A DNA stretch of 64,000 nt from Gemmatimonadota bacterium (GCA_021298835.1 JAJTHG010000022.1:35477-99476), one strand, 5' to 3'. Counted from the first letter of the stretch, positions 33,779 through 42,803 are shown. A program made the numbers and translations. The notes: generated from the sequence alone by a model not told the origin.

Positions 33779-34600
33779 GTGAGCCAAATACCCCGCGCGT
33801 TCACCGCAGCAGCGTTGGTCTCGCGCCTCGCGATCGGCGCTACCGGCCTGCTGGTCGGCCTCGTCCCGATCGTCGGCGGTGCGCAGGGACCGCGCAGCCT
33901 CCTGACACCCGCGCTGCGGGCGAACGCCACGCGCGCCGAACTCGAGGCGCTGCTGGCGGCGCCCGGGGCATCGCCGCTCGTGTCCGCGGCCGAACGCAGG
34001 GGCCTGTCTCGCATCCTCACGCGCACCCGCCAGCGCCTCGCGGTGGGAGACTTCGTGCCGGGCGACCGGGTGGTGGTCCGCATCACGGGCGAGCAGGTCC
34101 GAAGCGATACGGCCCAGGTGCAGCAGGACGGGACGGTACGTCTTGCGGGATTCCCGGCAATCCCGCTCACCGGGGTGCTGCGGCCGGAGATCTCGCGACA
34201 CCTGACGACGGAACTGACCCGCTACGTCCGGAACATCACCGTGGAGGCGACGAGCGTGGTGCGCATCGGCGCGTTCGGCTCGGTGGCACGCCCCGGCTTC
34301 TACGTCTTCTCTTCGGATGCGTCCATCACCGACGTGCTCGTCGGCGCCGGGGGCGCCAGCCCCGATGCCAATTCGAACGACGTGACGGTCACCCGCGGCG
34401 GACAGGAGTTCCACGACCGCATCACGATGACCGCGGCGCTGAGCCAGTCCCTGTCACTGACGGCCCTCGAGCTGACGAGCGGCGACGTGCTGATGATCGG
34501 CCGGCTGGGGCAGCCGATCGACCGGAGCTTCTACATCCAGCTGGCGGGCCTTGGGGTGTCGCTGGTGACCGCATTGGTCCTCATCCGCACGGTTCCCTAG
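33779..34600 (+). CDS. Wza/GumB-like polysaccharide export protein
   Basis: A 273-residue protein. The GTG at 33779 starts a signal peptide (RAFTAAALVSRLAIGATGLLVGLVP); no lipobox follows. The export core reads VGDFVPGDRVVVRITGEQ, QQDGTVRLAGFPAIPLTGVL, then an SLBB-like part VVRIGAFGSVARPGFYVFSSDASITDVLVGAGGAS. A hydrophobic C-terminal helix (IQLAGLGVSLVTALVLI) could be the outer-membrane helix of Wza-type channels. It is short compared with E. coli Wza (about 380). It opens the polysaccharide locus and diverges from the carrier-protein operon over 159 bases. Confidence 0.82.
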   Translation: MSQIPRAFTAAALVSRLAIGATGLLVGLVPIVGGAQGPRSLLTPALRANATRAELEALLAAPGASPLVSAAERRGLSRILTRTRQRLAVGDFVPGDRVVVRITGEQVRSDTAQVQQDGTVRLAGFPAIPLTGVLRPEISRHLTTELTRYVRNITVEATSVVRIGAFGSVARPGFYVFSSDASITDVLVGAGGASPDANSNDVTVTRGGQEFHDRITMTAALSQSLSLTALELTSGDVLMIGRLGQPIDRSFYIQLAGLGVSLVTALVLIRTVP

Positions 34601-34618
34601 GGGAGCCGGGCGGCGCGA

Positions 34619-34963
34619 TCAGCGCACTTCGACGAGCGCCGTCGCCACCAACCCGCCGCTCGCCACCAGCACCTCGCTCTGGCCCAGGGCCACCGCGCGC
34701 ACCACGCCCGGCCGCAGCAGCTGCACGACGGCGGGATTCCCCACCCCCCACACGACCGACGCCTCCCCGATCTCCCGGTCCCCACGGCCGAGCGCCGTCA
34801 CGCGCAACCGGGCGGAGTCGCCGACGGCCAGTCGCAGCGTATCGGGTGCCACCCGCAACTGCAGCACGGCTCGGGGCGCGTCAACGACCCGCAGCGGACG
34901 CTCGATGTCGCACCCCGAGCCGAACGGCAGGAGCAGCAGCCAGCCACCAAGGATTCTCCGCAT
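34619..34963 (-). CDS. Small lipoprotein with one Big-type Ig-like domain
   Basis: A 114-residue protein: MRRILGGWLLLLPFGSGC gives a lipoprotein signal with Cys18. The mature part, LQLRVAPDTLRLAVGDSARLRVTALGRGD then VVWGVGNPAVVQLL and GQSEVLVASGGL, is a single bacterial Ig-like (Big_2) domain. Function unknown. It is the last of five minus-strand genes beginning with the sigma-54 activator, 2 bases after the preceding gene. Confidence 0.75.
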   Translation of the reverse strand: MRRILGGWLLLLPFGSGCDIERPLRVVDAPRAVLQLRVAPDTLRLAVGDSARLRVTALGRGDREIGEASVVWGVGNPAVVQLLRPGVVRAVALGQSEVLVASGGLVATALVEVR

Positions 34964-34965
34964 GG

Positions 34966-35727
34966 TCAGTCGAGGAACGTGAGGGTGAGGCGCGCGCGGG
35001 GAGCCGCCGAGACGGCGCGGTTTCGCCGGATATTCGCCTCGATCGGTACCTCGACCGGCGTCTGCAGGCGCCGCGACGAGGCGGTCACCAGTCGAAAGGC
35101 CCCCCAGGCGGCGGTCGCGATTCCCCCGACGTAGCCGACCGCGACGGCGTAGCGGACGGCCGACTCCGGCGGGCTTCCTGCGATGGCCTGCGCGACGACG
35201 GACGAGGCCAGCACCGCAGCACCGGCTCCCCCGGCAACGAGCCAGACCGATCGCTGCCGTTGCCGCCCCTCCGCCTGGAAATCACGAACGAGAACCGTGT
35301 CCGCCTCGGGCAGCGGCCGGCGCGCAGTGGTATCCCGTCCCTCGACCGCCAGCAGCACCGGTCGCCGCACGCGCGACAGCTCCCCGCCGCTGCCGACCTC
35401 GGCCAGGAGTTCGTACCGGCCGGAGCGCGGAACCTCGCCGTCGACCAGACCGGACCACGTCGGGCGGTCGGTGGTGAGGCCCGCCCACAGGACCGCGTCG
35501 CGACCATCCGGGCCGACGAGGAGCAGGCGCATCGGCAGGGGGCGCGAGATGGAGGGAACGAGCGTGAACCCCATGCCGCCCGGGGCGCCGACGACGACGG
35601 AGGTGGTGTCCACCAGGACGGTGCGCAGGCGCTCCGAATCCTGCGAGCGGACCGTCGCGCCCCACAGCATCGTGACCGCCCCGATCGCGGCGAGCGCCCG
35701 TCGGCTCGTCCCGAAGTCTGCCGTCAT
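34966..35727 (-). CDS. Uncharacterised exported protein with two internal membrane segments
   Basis: A 253-residue protein not recognised from any family. A hydrophobic N-terminus (RALAAIGAVTMLWGATVRS) may be a signal peptide. A beta-rich outer part (residues about 35-140, PMRLLLVGPDGRDAVLWAG, SGRYELLAEVGSGGELSRVRRPVLL) is followed by two hydrophobic helices (about 155-205). Its ATG overlaps the stop of the Ig-like lipoprotein gene upstream (ATGA), so the two proteins are probably made together and may act together at the envelope. Confidence 0.65.
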   Translation of the reverse strand: MTADFGTSRRALAAIGAVTMLWGATVRSQDSERLRTVLVDTTSVVVGAPGGMGFTLVPSISRPLPMRLLLVGPDGRDAVLWAGLTTDRPTWSGLVDGEVPRSGRYELLAEVGSGGELSRVRRPVLLAVEGRDTTARRPLPEADTVLVRDFQAEGRQRQRSVWLVAGGAGAAVLASSVVAQAIAGSPPESAVRYAVAVGYVGGIATAAWGAFRLVTASSRRLQTPVEVPIEANIRRNRAVSAAPRARLTLTFLD

Positions 35728-36431
35728 GGTGCCACCGCCACGGCGCCGGTCGTCACGATCGGCAGCGCGAGACCGACCGCCGCCGCCTGCAGCACGTACA
35801 CCCCGGGGGCGCTGAGCCGGAGGTCCGCGAACGTGGCGACGCCGTTGACCAGCGACGTGATCGCCGTGCCGTTGAGGAGTCCGGTCGGCGGTCCCGCTGC
35901 GATGGTCACCTGAACGGCTCCGGTCACGGCGGCGGGGTTGCCTCGCGCGTCGAGCAGGGCGACCCGAAGTGCCGGAACCAGCGGGGAATTCGCCGAACCG
36001 GCCGTCGGGGCCTGCGTGACCCGGACGACGGCAGGTGGCCCGGGGAGGACGACGATGTCGGCCGACAAGGCCCCGACGGTTCGCGGCGACGTCGCGACGA
36101 GCTGGAGCGTCCGCGGACGCCCGAAGTCGAGCGCCGGGAACGTCGCGATGCCCGCGACGGCCTGCACGATCGTGGCGCCACGCAGGGTGTCACCAACGAG
36201 CACCGTTGCCGGGGCCAGCGACACGGCCGCTTGCGAGTTCGCGTTGACCGACCCGTCGGCGCGGATCACGGCCACCTGCACCGGCGTCGCCGGCGCCACG
36301 CCGGCCTGTACGCTCGCGGGTGTGCTCACGAAGACGAGGCGGTCCAGCCCGCTCGGGGCGGTCTCCTCGGTGGCCTGGCACCCCAGCAGGGAGGTCGCCA
36401 GGACGGTCGTCAGGATCAGGCGATGATGCAT
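35724..36431 (-). CDS. Lipoprotein with Ig-like repeats related to those of the giant protein
   Basis: A 235-residue protein: MHHRLILTTVLATSLLGC is a good lipoprotein signal with Cys18. The mature part holds two beta-sandwich repeats. The second (LRVALLDARGNPAAVTGAV, then TSLVNGVATFADLRLSAPGVYVLQAA) follows the same pattern as the D-x-FGN repeats of the giant protein at 13071-20930. Role unknown; adhesion or matrix binding is conceivable. It lies 50 bases downstream of the histidine kinase gene on the same strand. Confidence 0.72.
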   Translation of the reverse strand: MHHRLILTTVLATSLLGCQATEETAPSGLDRLVFVSTPASVQAGVAPATPVQVAVIRADGSVNANSQAAVSLAPATVLVGDTLRGATIVQAVAGIATFPALDFGRPRTLQLVATSPRTVGALSADIVVLPGPPAVVRVTQAPTAGSANSPLVPALRVALLDARGNPAAVTGAVQVTIAAGPPTGLLNGTAITSLVNGVATFADLRLSAPGVYVLQAAAVGLALPIVTTGAVAVAP

Positions 36432-36481
36432 GGTCCGCACGACAGACGCGGGGGGCGTGCCACGGGCCGCGAGCCGGGGTG

Positions 36482-37579
36482 TCACTGGCCGAGCGCGTCG
36501 GCGGTGGTCGGCATGGAGACCTCGAACCAGAACGCCGTCCCCAGTCCGGGCGTACTCTCGACCTGCAGGGCGCTGCCCATGAATCCGAGGAGACGGTGGC
36601 ACATCGCCAGGCCGAGCCCGGCGGCCGAGAAGCCGCTCCCCGAACGCTCGCCGAAGGGCCGGAACGGCTGCCGCAACATCCGAAGATCGGTCTCCTGGAT
36701 CCCCCGCCCGGTGTCGCGCACCGTGCACCGGATATCGCGCGGCGATACGGCCTGGATCTCGATGGACACCCCGCCCTGCTCGGTGAACTTCACGGCATTG
36801 CTCATCAGGTTGAGCAGCACGCGCTCCAGCGCCACCGGATGCCCGAAGCGCGCGCCGGGGTACTCATCCGGCGTGGCGAGCGTGAGCCCCTTCTCCTCGG
36901 CGGCGGGCCGGACCAGATCGTGGACGCGCCGCACGACCTCGCCGAGGTCGAACGGAACCGGTGCCGGCTCGAGAAGGCGGCTCCCCCCTCGAGCGAACTC
37001 GACGACGTCGTTGACCACGCCGCTCAGGGCGAAGGTCGCCGAGTAGATGAGCGCCAGCTGCCTCGCCTGCTGAGGGGTCACGGGCCCGGCGCCTCCGGAC
37101 CGGAGGTGATCGCTCAGGAACATCACCGAGCCCAGGGGCGAGCGCAGGTCGTGCGCCAGCTCGACAACCAGCTGCAGCGCGTCGCCGCCGCCAAGGCGCC
37201 GGCCGAACTGCTGCGAAGCATCGCGCTGTGCGGCCGCGCGAAGCCGGCTGATCGCGCGCGCCACGTCGGCCGTCTGCGCGATCGTCACCTCGGGCGACTG
37301 GTCCGCGACGCGGAACCACGCGTCCTCGAGGTGGTCGAGGACGCCCCACGCCAGCATGCCCATCGGCAACTCGGACGGCTCGACGGTGGTGCCCTCGAGG
37401 GTCCGGATCACGAAGGAACGCGCCGCCATGGCCAAGGCGACCGCCTGCCGCTGGTCGATGCCGGGGTAGCCGTCTTCCGGCCATCGCGCGGCGAGGACGT
37501 CGACGGCCCGGAGGAGCCACCGCGCCAACTCGGTCGGGTCGGCGGCATCGTGCACTGACTCAACGCCGGGCATCGTCAT
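36482..37579 (-). CDS. Soluble sensor histidine kinase paired with the sigma-54 activator
   Basis: A 365-residue kinase with no membrane segment. Residues 1-125 are an unrecognised helical sensor region. The phosphoacceptor motif is VVELAHDLRSPLGSV (His143), then the N box LLNLMSNAVKFTE, DTGRGIQ and GLGLAMCHRLLGFMGS. Its ATG overlaps the stop of the NtrC-type gene (ATGA), so the two form a two-component system. Some polysaccharide loci carry a comparable pair (PrsK/PrsR in exosortase clusters), but PrsK has membrane helices and this protein does not. Confidence 0.9.
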   Translation of the reverse strand: MTMPGVESVHDAADPTELARWLLRAVDVLAARWPEDGYPGIDQRQAVALAMAARSFVIRTLEGTTVEPSELPMGMLAWGVLDHLEDAWFRVADQSPEVTIAQTADVARAISRLRAAAQRDASQQFGRRLGGGDALQLVVELAHDLRSPLGSVMFLSDHLRSGGAGPVTPQQARQLALIYSATFALSGVVNDVVEFARGGSRLLEPAPVPFDLGEVVRRVHDLVRPAAEEKGLTLATPDEYPGARFGHPVALERVLLNLMSNAVKFTEQGGVSIEIQAVSPRDIRCTVRDTGRGIQETDLRMLRQPFRPFGERSGSGFSAAGLGLAMCHRLLGFMGSALQVESTPGLGTAFWFEVSMPTTADALGQ

Positions 37580-39054
37580 CCGTTGTCATCGCCTTCGCGG
37601 AGACCGTCGCGCGTCATGCCGTGCTTCTCCATCAGGCGGTACAGGGTCGTCCGGTCAACGCCGGCGAGCCGGGCGGCCCGCGACATGTTGGCGCCGGCCC
37701 TGCTGACCAGGCGCGACAGGTAGTCCCGCTCGAAACGGGCGACGAGCGCGTCCTTCGCCGAGTGAAAGTCCATCGCGAAGAGGTCGGCCGAGCGTTCGGC
37801 GGCCGGTGCGGGCGCCTGCGCGGTCGCGCCGCCGGGAATGTCGCCGGGCTCCACCGCCTGCCCCGGATCGAGCAGCACCACGGCATGCTCGAGCACGTTC
37901 TGGAGTTCGCGGACATTGCCCTTCCACGGGCGGCCGCGGAGTTCGTCCAGCGTCCGCTCGGTCAGCGTCGGCACCGCCGCACCCGGCCGGTGCCTCGCCC
38001 AGTACTCGGCGAAGAAGTGGGTGGCCAGTCCGGCGATGTCCTCGGGCCGCTCCCGCAGCGGCGGCAGGTGGATCGGCACGACCCGCAGCCGGTAGAACAG
38101 GTCCGCCCGCAGCAGGCCCTGCGCCACCGCGGCCTCGGGGTCCCGGTTCGTCGCCGAGATGAAGCGCACGTCGATGATGGTGTCTGCCTGTTCGCTGCCG
38201 ACTCGCCGGATCACGCCGTCCTGGATCACGCGGAGCAGCTTCGCCTGAATCGAGAGCGGCGCCTCCCCGAGCTCGTCGAGGAGGAAGGTCCCGCCGTTCG
38301 CCGTCTCGAGGAGCCCCGGCTTGTCGCGGTCGGCCCCCGTGAACGCCCCTTTGCGATGGCCGAACAACTCGGACTCGAGCAGCGGCTCCGGTAGCGCCGC
38401 GCAATTCACCGGGACGAAGGGACGGCTCGCGCGTCGGCTGTTCCGGTGGATGAACTGCGCGATGCGCTCCTTGCCGGTGCCGCTTTCGCCGGTGATCATC
38501 ACCGAGGCGTCCGTCATCGCGACCCGCCGCGCCAACTCGAGGGCGCGCTGGTAGGCCGGGGAGTTGCCCAGCAGGTCCGGGGCGCCTGCCCCCGACGGCT
38601 TGGGCATCGTCTGCGTCTTCCGTGCGACGGCCGTGGCATGCGCCGCACGGCCGATCAGGATCTGCAGGTGCTGGGCGTTGAAGGGCTTGGGCAGATAGTC
38701 CCACGCCCCCAAGCGGATCGCCTCGAGACTCGATTCGAGGGTGGGGTTCCCCGTCATCATGACGAACAGGACCTCGGGCGAGTGCTTGAGCGCGACCTCG
38801 AGCAGTTGCAGCCCGGTCAGCCGGTTCAGGTACAGATCGCAGAGCACGACGTCCCAGCGCCGGCTCTGGAGCAGGCGCTGCGCCTCTTCCGCCTGCCCAA
38901 CGGCCGTCACCGAGTAGCCGGACTGCTCGAGCACGCTGGCGCAACCCTCGCGTAGCACCCGGTCATCATCCACCACGAGGATCCGGATGGACGACGGGGG
39001 CGCCGGCAGGACGCCATCGGTTGGGAAGACCTGCGTGGGGACGGATGCGGCCAC
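37576..39054 (-). CDS. NtrC-family sigma-54-dependent response regulator
   Basis: A 492-residue activator (GTG start). The receiver domain has ILVVDDDR, Asp73 in LCDLYLN and the Lys in PKPF. The AAA domain has Walker A GESGTGKE (189-196), the sigma-54 contact loop GAFTGA (236-241), Walker B region GGTFLLDELG and NRDPEAAVAQGLLRADLFYRL. The C-terminal Fis-type helix-turn-helix is ARLAGVDRTTLYRLMEKHG. All residues needed for activation of sigma-54 promoters are present. The best candidate target in the window is the promoter at 42743-42758. Confidence 0.95.
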   Translation of the reverse strand: MAASVPTQVFPTDGVLPAPPSSIRILVVDDDRVLREGCASVLEQSGYSVTAVGQAEEAQRLLQSRRWDVVLCDLYLNRLTGLQLLEVALKHSPEVLFVMMTGNPTLESSLEAIRLGAWDYLPKPFNAQHLQILIGRAAHATAVARKTQTMPKPSGAGAPDLLGNSPAYQRALELARRVAMTDASVMITGESGTGKERIAQFIHRNSRRASRPFVPVNCAALPEPLLESELFGHRKGAFTGADRDKPGLLETANGGTFLLDELGEAPLSIQAKLLRVIQDGVIRRVGSEQADTIIDVRFISATNRDPEAAVAQGLLRADLFYRLRVVPIHLPPLRERPEDIAGLATHFFAEYWARHRPGAAVPTLTERTLDELRGRPWKGNVRELQNVLEHAVVLLDPGQAVEPGDIPGGATAQAPAPAAERSADLFAMDFHSAKDALVARFERDYLSRLVSRAGANMSRAARLAGVDRTTLYRLMEKHGMTRDGLREGDDNG

Positions 39055-39235
39055 GGACGACGCTCGGTGCCTTGGGGGGGGCCTGTGGGGCGGAAGCTAC
39101 AGAAGAGGCGAGTGAGGTCAAGGCGCAACAAGTGGCGCGCACGCAACAGCCAGCGAAGGACTTGCTCACTGGCACGAAGCAGTTTCGTGCTGCGCTAGAT
39201 TCGGACAAACCAGCCAGACGGACCCCCGCGACCGA

Positions 39236-41596
39236 ATGACGATTCCCGAACTGCAGGACGGCCGGCTTCGCACCGGTCGCCGACCGCCGCGAGACCCCGA
39301 GCTCGAGGGCGAAGGACCGAGGATTGGCCACACCGTTCGTCGCTGGCGGGACACGGCGCTCCGGATCAAGTGGGTCCTCGTCGCGGTCGTGGCCGCCGGC
39401 GTTGTGGCGGGGGTCGGGGCCACGCGGATTGTCGAGCCCGAATATCTGGTTCGCTCGACCGTCTATCTCGGGGCTCGCCGTGACGCGCAGGCTCAGGGCG
39501 GACCGATTCGCGAGGGGGAATTCGTCCAGCGCGAGGGTTGGGTGGACGTGCTGCGGAGCAATCGTGTCCTCGAACCGGTCGTGGAGCGGCTGCGGTTGTG
39601 GCGCTGGACCAAGGACTCCACCGGCAGCGCCGTCTTCGGTACCATGGTTCCGCAGACGGGAGCGCGGGGGGGAACGTTCACCCTGCGCATCATCGGCGGC
39701 GGGACCCGCTACGAGGTATTGCGGGGCCTTCAGCGGGAGAAGCTGGGCGAGGGGACGCTGCCCGACTCCGTCGGCCGTTGGATCGGGCTCGACTGGCAGG
39801 TGCCAGCGGGGGCGTTGTCGGATGGGGACTACGGTTTCGGGTTCCTTCCCCCTCGCGAGGCGGCCGGCCTGCTCAATGAGCGCCTGATCACCACCTTGTC
39901 GCCCGGTGACCAGATCCTCACCCTGTCGCTCCGCGACGAGGATGCCTTCCGCGGGGCGTCGGTGGTGAACCAGGTGGTGGACGAGTTCCTCGTGGTGGCG
40001 CAGGACCTCCAGCGGACGCAGGCCTCGGAATACCAGACGGCGCTCCGTGAGCAGCTGACCCTGGCGGAGCAGCGGCTGCGCGATGCCGAGCAGGCCCTGC
40101 AGACGTTTCGGTCCTCCACCATCACGCAGCCGGGCGAAGCCAACGCCGGTGCCACCGACCCCCTCGTCCGGGACTACTTCGACAAGCGCCTGTCGCTCGA
40201 AAACCTGCGGCGCGATCGCGAGTCGCTCGAGCAGTTGCTGGCGTCGTCGAGCGGGCTGTCGGTCGAGCGCCTGCTCGCGATCCCGTCGGTCTCCTCGCAG
40301 ACGACCGGTCCCCTGCGGGACGCCCTGCAGGAACTCGGCGCGAAGGAAGTCCAGCTGCGGGCGGCCCGGCAGCAGTATTCCGACGAGTACGCCACCGTGC
40401 GCGACCTCGCGGCGCAGGTGAACTCGCTGCGTCGGGAGACGATCCCGCGGCTGGCGCGCCTCAAGCTCGACGAGATGCGGCTCACCGAGCGTGACCTCGA
40501 CCGGACCGTCGGGTCGTTCAGCGGCGAATTGCGGCGGATCCCGCAGCGGACCATCCAGGAGATCCGGCTCAAGCGGGATTTTGCCGTGGCGGACCAGTTC
40601 TACACGTCGCTGCTGTCCCGCTGGAACGAGGTGCGACTGGCCGCGGCCGGCGAGAGCAGCGATCTCAAGGTGATCGACCGGGCGTACCCGCCGTCGATTC
40701 CGACCAAGAACAGCCGCCTGTTCCTGTTGGCGGCCGGAGCACTGGGAGGGCTGGGGCTGGCCGTCGTGCTCGTCTTCCTGGTGGACCGTCTCGATCCGCG
40801 CCTCCGGTACGCCGAAGAGACGGAGGACGATCTGCGGCTCGACGTGCTCGCGCGCATCCCCGTGCTTCCCCGCGAGACCAAGCGCAACGCCGACATGCTG
40901 ACCGCGGCGCAGGCGGTGGAGGCCTTCCGGACGCTGCGACTGCGGCTCCAGCACGAGTTCCGCGAGACGGGACAGGTGACGGTCGTCATCTCGAGCGCGG
41001 GGGCGAACGAGGGCAAGTCCCTCGTCACCGCCAACCTCGCCAGCAGTTTCGCCGACGCAGGTTGCCGCACCGTGCTGGTGGATGGCGACCTGCGACGGGG
41101 CAAGCAGCACGAGCCATTCGGCGTCCCGGCGGTTCCCGGGCTGACCGACCTGCTGGGGTCGCGGGCCGGCCTCGAGGCGGTGCTCCGGCCGACGGGTGAC
41201 AAGAACCTGTGGGTGGTGCCGGCCGGTTCGAGGTCGCAGCGTGTCCCCGAGCTGCTGGACCGCGACCGGATCGCCGCCCTCGTCAAGCAGCTGGCCGCGC
41301 AGTTCGAGGTCGTCCTCATCGACAGCGCACCGCTTGGCGCCGGCGTGGACACGTACGCCATCGCGACAGCCGCGTCGGCGATGGTGCTGGTCGTCCGGCA
41401 CGGCGTGACGAACCGAACGGTCGCGGACGGCAAGCTCGACGCGATGGATCGGCTTCCGGTCCGGCAGCTCGGCGCCGTGCTCAACGCAGTGCCGATCAAC
41501 TCGGCCTTCAGCCAGTACGACTCGTACTCCTACCTGAACGAGTACGCGCTCGTCGGGGGCGATGCGCCGACGGCGGTGCTGCCGAAGCCCAAGTGA
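39236..41596 (+). CDS. Wzc-like polysaccharide co-polymerase and BY-type tyrosine kinase
   Basis: A 786-residue inner-membrane protein. Membrane segments near residues 43-62 and 490-515 flank a periplasmic region with long coiled coils (about 260-420), the Wzz-type chain-length domain. The cytoplasmic kinase has Walker A SSAGANEGKSL (Lys594), Walker A' VLVDGDLRRG and Walker B VLIDSAPL. The C-terminal tyrosine cluster lies in FSQYDSYSYLNEYALVGG. Such kinases control polymer length and export together with a Wza-type channel, which is encoded about 4.6 kb upstream. No low-molecular-weight phosphatase is visible in the window. Confidence 0.92.
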   Translation: MTIPELQDGRLRTGRRPPRDPELEGEGPRIGHTVRRWRDTALRIKWVLVAVVAAGVVAGVGATRIVEPEYLVRSTVYLGARRDAQAQGGPIREGEFVQREGWVDVLRSNRVLEPVVERLRLWRWTKDSTGSAVFGTMVPQTGARGGTFTLRIIGGGTRYEVLRGLQREKLGEGTLPDSVGRWIGLDWQVPAGALSDGDYGFGFLPPREAAGLLNERLITTLSPGDQILTLSLRDEDAFRGASVVNQVVDEFLVVAQDLQRTQASEYQTALREQLTLAEQRLRDAEQALQTFRSSTITQPGEANAGATDPLVRDYFDKRLSLENLRRDRESLEQLLASSSGLSVERLLAIPSVSSQTTGPLRDALQELGAKEVQLRAARQQYSDEYATVRDLAAQVNSLRRETIPRLARLKLDEMRLTERDLDRTVGSFSGELRRIPQRTIQEIRLKRDFAVADQFYTSLLSRWNEVRLAAAGESSDLKVIDRAYPPSIPTKNSRLFLLAAGALGGLGLAVVLVFLVDRLDPRLRYAEETEDDLRLDVLARIPVLPRETKRNADMLTAAQAVEAFRTLRLRLQHEFRETGQVTVVISSAGANEGKSLVTANLASSFADAGCRTVLVDGDLRRGKQHEPFGVPAVPGLTDLLGSRAGLEAVLRPTGDKNLWVVPAGSRSQRVPELLDRDRIAALVKQLAAQFEVVLIDSAPLGAGVDTYAIATAASAMVLVVRHGVTNRTVADGKLDAMDRLPVRQLGAVLNAVPINSAFSQYDSYSYLNEYALVGGDAPTAVLPKPK

Positions 41597-41616
41597 GCCG
41601 CGCTACGGCCCCCGGA

Positions 41617-42474
41617 TCAGGCAGCGGCGAGTGCTCTCGCCGAGCGGGCGGCGGCTTCCGCGACCATTTCCCCGATCGGCCGGAAGCCTTCGCGATACGC
41701 GGCGACCGTCGAGAGCCCGAAGGTGCCGCGGATCCCCTCGAGGGCACCGCGGATCCGATGCGGCACGTCGTCGGGCGCCGAACCCGGCGTCCCGAGCAGC
41801 ACGGCGGCGACCTGTCGGAGGCCGATCCGGGCGAGGACGTCCCCCTGCCGTAGGACGTTCTTGAACCGGCGCGCCGCGGTGATGAACCCCGCCGAATCGA
41901 GGGAGTTCGGCAGTGTGATGACCAGGACGGACACCGCACGGTTCTCGCGGTACGCGTCGGCGGCAACCTCCCGGCTCAGCCGCCGCAGCCCCGAGGCATC
42001 GTAGAGGCCGGTCTCCATGTCGATCAACGCTCCTTCCCGCGAGCGCATCGCTTCGCGATGCGCGCGGACGAAGGCACCGAGTTGGGCGCTGAGGAGATCG
42101 GCGTCGAGCGGCAGCGGGAACACCGACCACGCCCCCGCCTCGAGCAGCGCGACCTGATCGCTCCGCGACTCGGGCCCCGACGCGATGACGGCAACGGGCG
42201 TCGCGCTGTGCCCGGGTACCGCCAAGTGGCGAGCCGCGAGCATGAAGTCCGCCACCGACATGTCAACGAGTCGCGAGGCCACGATGATCGTGTCCGGACG
42301 GACCTGCGGGAGCAGGTCGAGCGCTTGCCGTCCCGTGTACGCACGCACGAAGGCGAACCCCCGAGGGCCGACCACGCTCTCCACCGATCGAAGCGACCAC
42401 TCCTGGCTGTCCACGGCGAGCAGCACGGGAGGACGCTCGGCGGGGCCGGAATCGAAGGGAGGCAAAGCTGCCAT
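41617..42474 (-). CDS. Degenerate receiver plus degenerate GGDEF protein
   Basis: A 285-residue protein with the shape of a receiver-GGDEF diguanylate cyclase but without its active residues. Residues about 15-135 follow the receiver fold, yet the phosphoacceptor Asp is lost (IIVASRLVDMS) and the switch Lys is replaced (FPLPLD). Residues about 150-275 follow the GGDEF fold (METGLYDASGLRRLSREV) but the signature loop reads GLRQV. It can therefore hardly be phosphorylated or make c-di-GMP. A binding or scaffold role is inferred. It stands alone on the minus strand between the tyrosine kinase and the initiating transferase. Confidence 0.75.
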   Translation of the reverse strand: MAALPPFDSGPAERPPVLLAVDSQEWSLRSVESVVGPRGFAFVRAYTGRQALDLLPQVRPDTIIVASRLVDMSVADFMLAARHLAVPGHSATPVAVIASGPESRSDQVALLEAGAWSVFPLPLDADLLSAQLGAFVRAHREAMRSREGALIDMETGLYDASGLRRLSREVAADAYRENRAVSVLVITLPNSLDSAGFITAARRFKNVLRQGDVLARIGLRQVAAVLLGTPGSAPDDVPHRIRGALEGIRGTFGLSTVAAYREGFRPIGEMVAEAAARSARALAAA

Positions 42475-42803
42475 GAGGGGAGCGATCGAGGGGTATCCGG
42501 GCGCACGCCGGGGGGGCGCGTCGCGGCACCAGGCCGACGTTGCAAGATCGGTGCACGCCTGAACGAGGGGGCTTCCATGCCGGCACGCGTACCGGTCGGG
42601 GTGGTTCCGGGGAGCGCGTGCCACGGACTGTGGTGCGCGCGAAACAGCGGAAGCCGACCCGTTGCTGACTCAGGCCGCGACATGAGTTCGCAACTCGTTG
42701 CCATGAAACGACTTGATGCCTGACCGAGACAGAATGTCCGACTGGCAAGCCGGCTGCAATCAGTCACGGCGACCATGTCAGGCCTTCTCTCGCCGCGCTC
42801 CTC
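42475..42803. other. Divergent intergenic region, 329 bases
   Basis: No gene is seen. The region serves the pseudo-receiver gene on one side and the initiating sugar transferase on the other, and contains the sigma-54-type promoter described separately. Confidence 0.6.
42743..42758 (+). promoter_or_regulatory. Sigma-54 promoter of the initiating sugar transferase
   Basis: TGGCAAG-CCGG-CTGCA matches the sigma-54 consensus TGGCACG-N4-TTGCW at ten of twelve fixed positions, with the invariant GG and GC spaced exactly 10 bases apart. Transcription should start near 42769, about 35 bases before the ATG at 42804. An NtrC-type activator is encoded 3.7 kb away. Confidence 0.75.

Noticed and set aside
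39170..39184. TGGCACG, a perfect -24 half of a sigma-54 promoter before the tyrosine-kinase gene
   Set aside because: The -12 half at the required spacing reads AGTT, not TTGC, and the invariant GC is missing.
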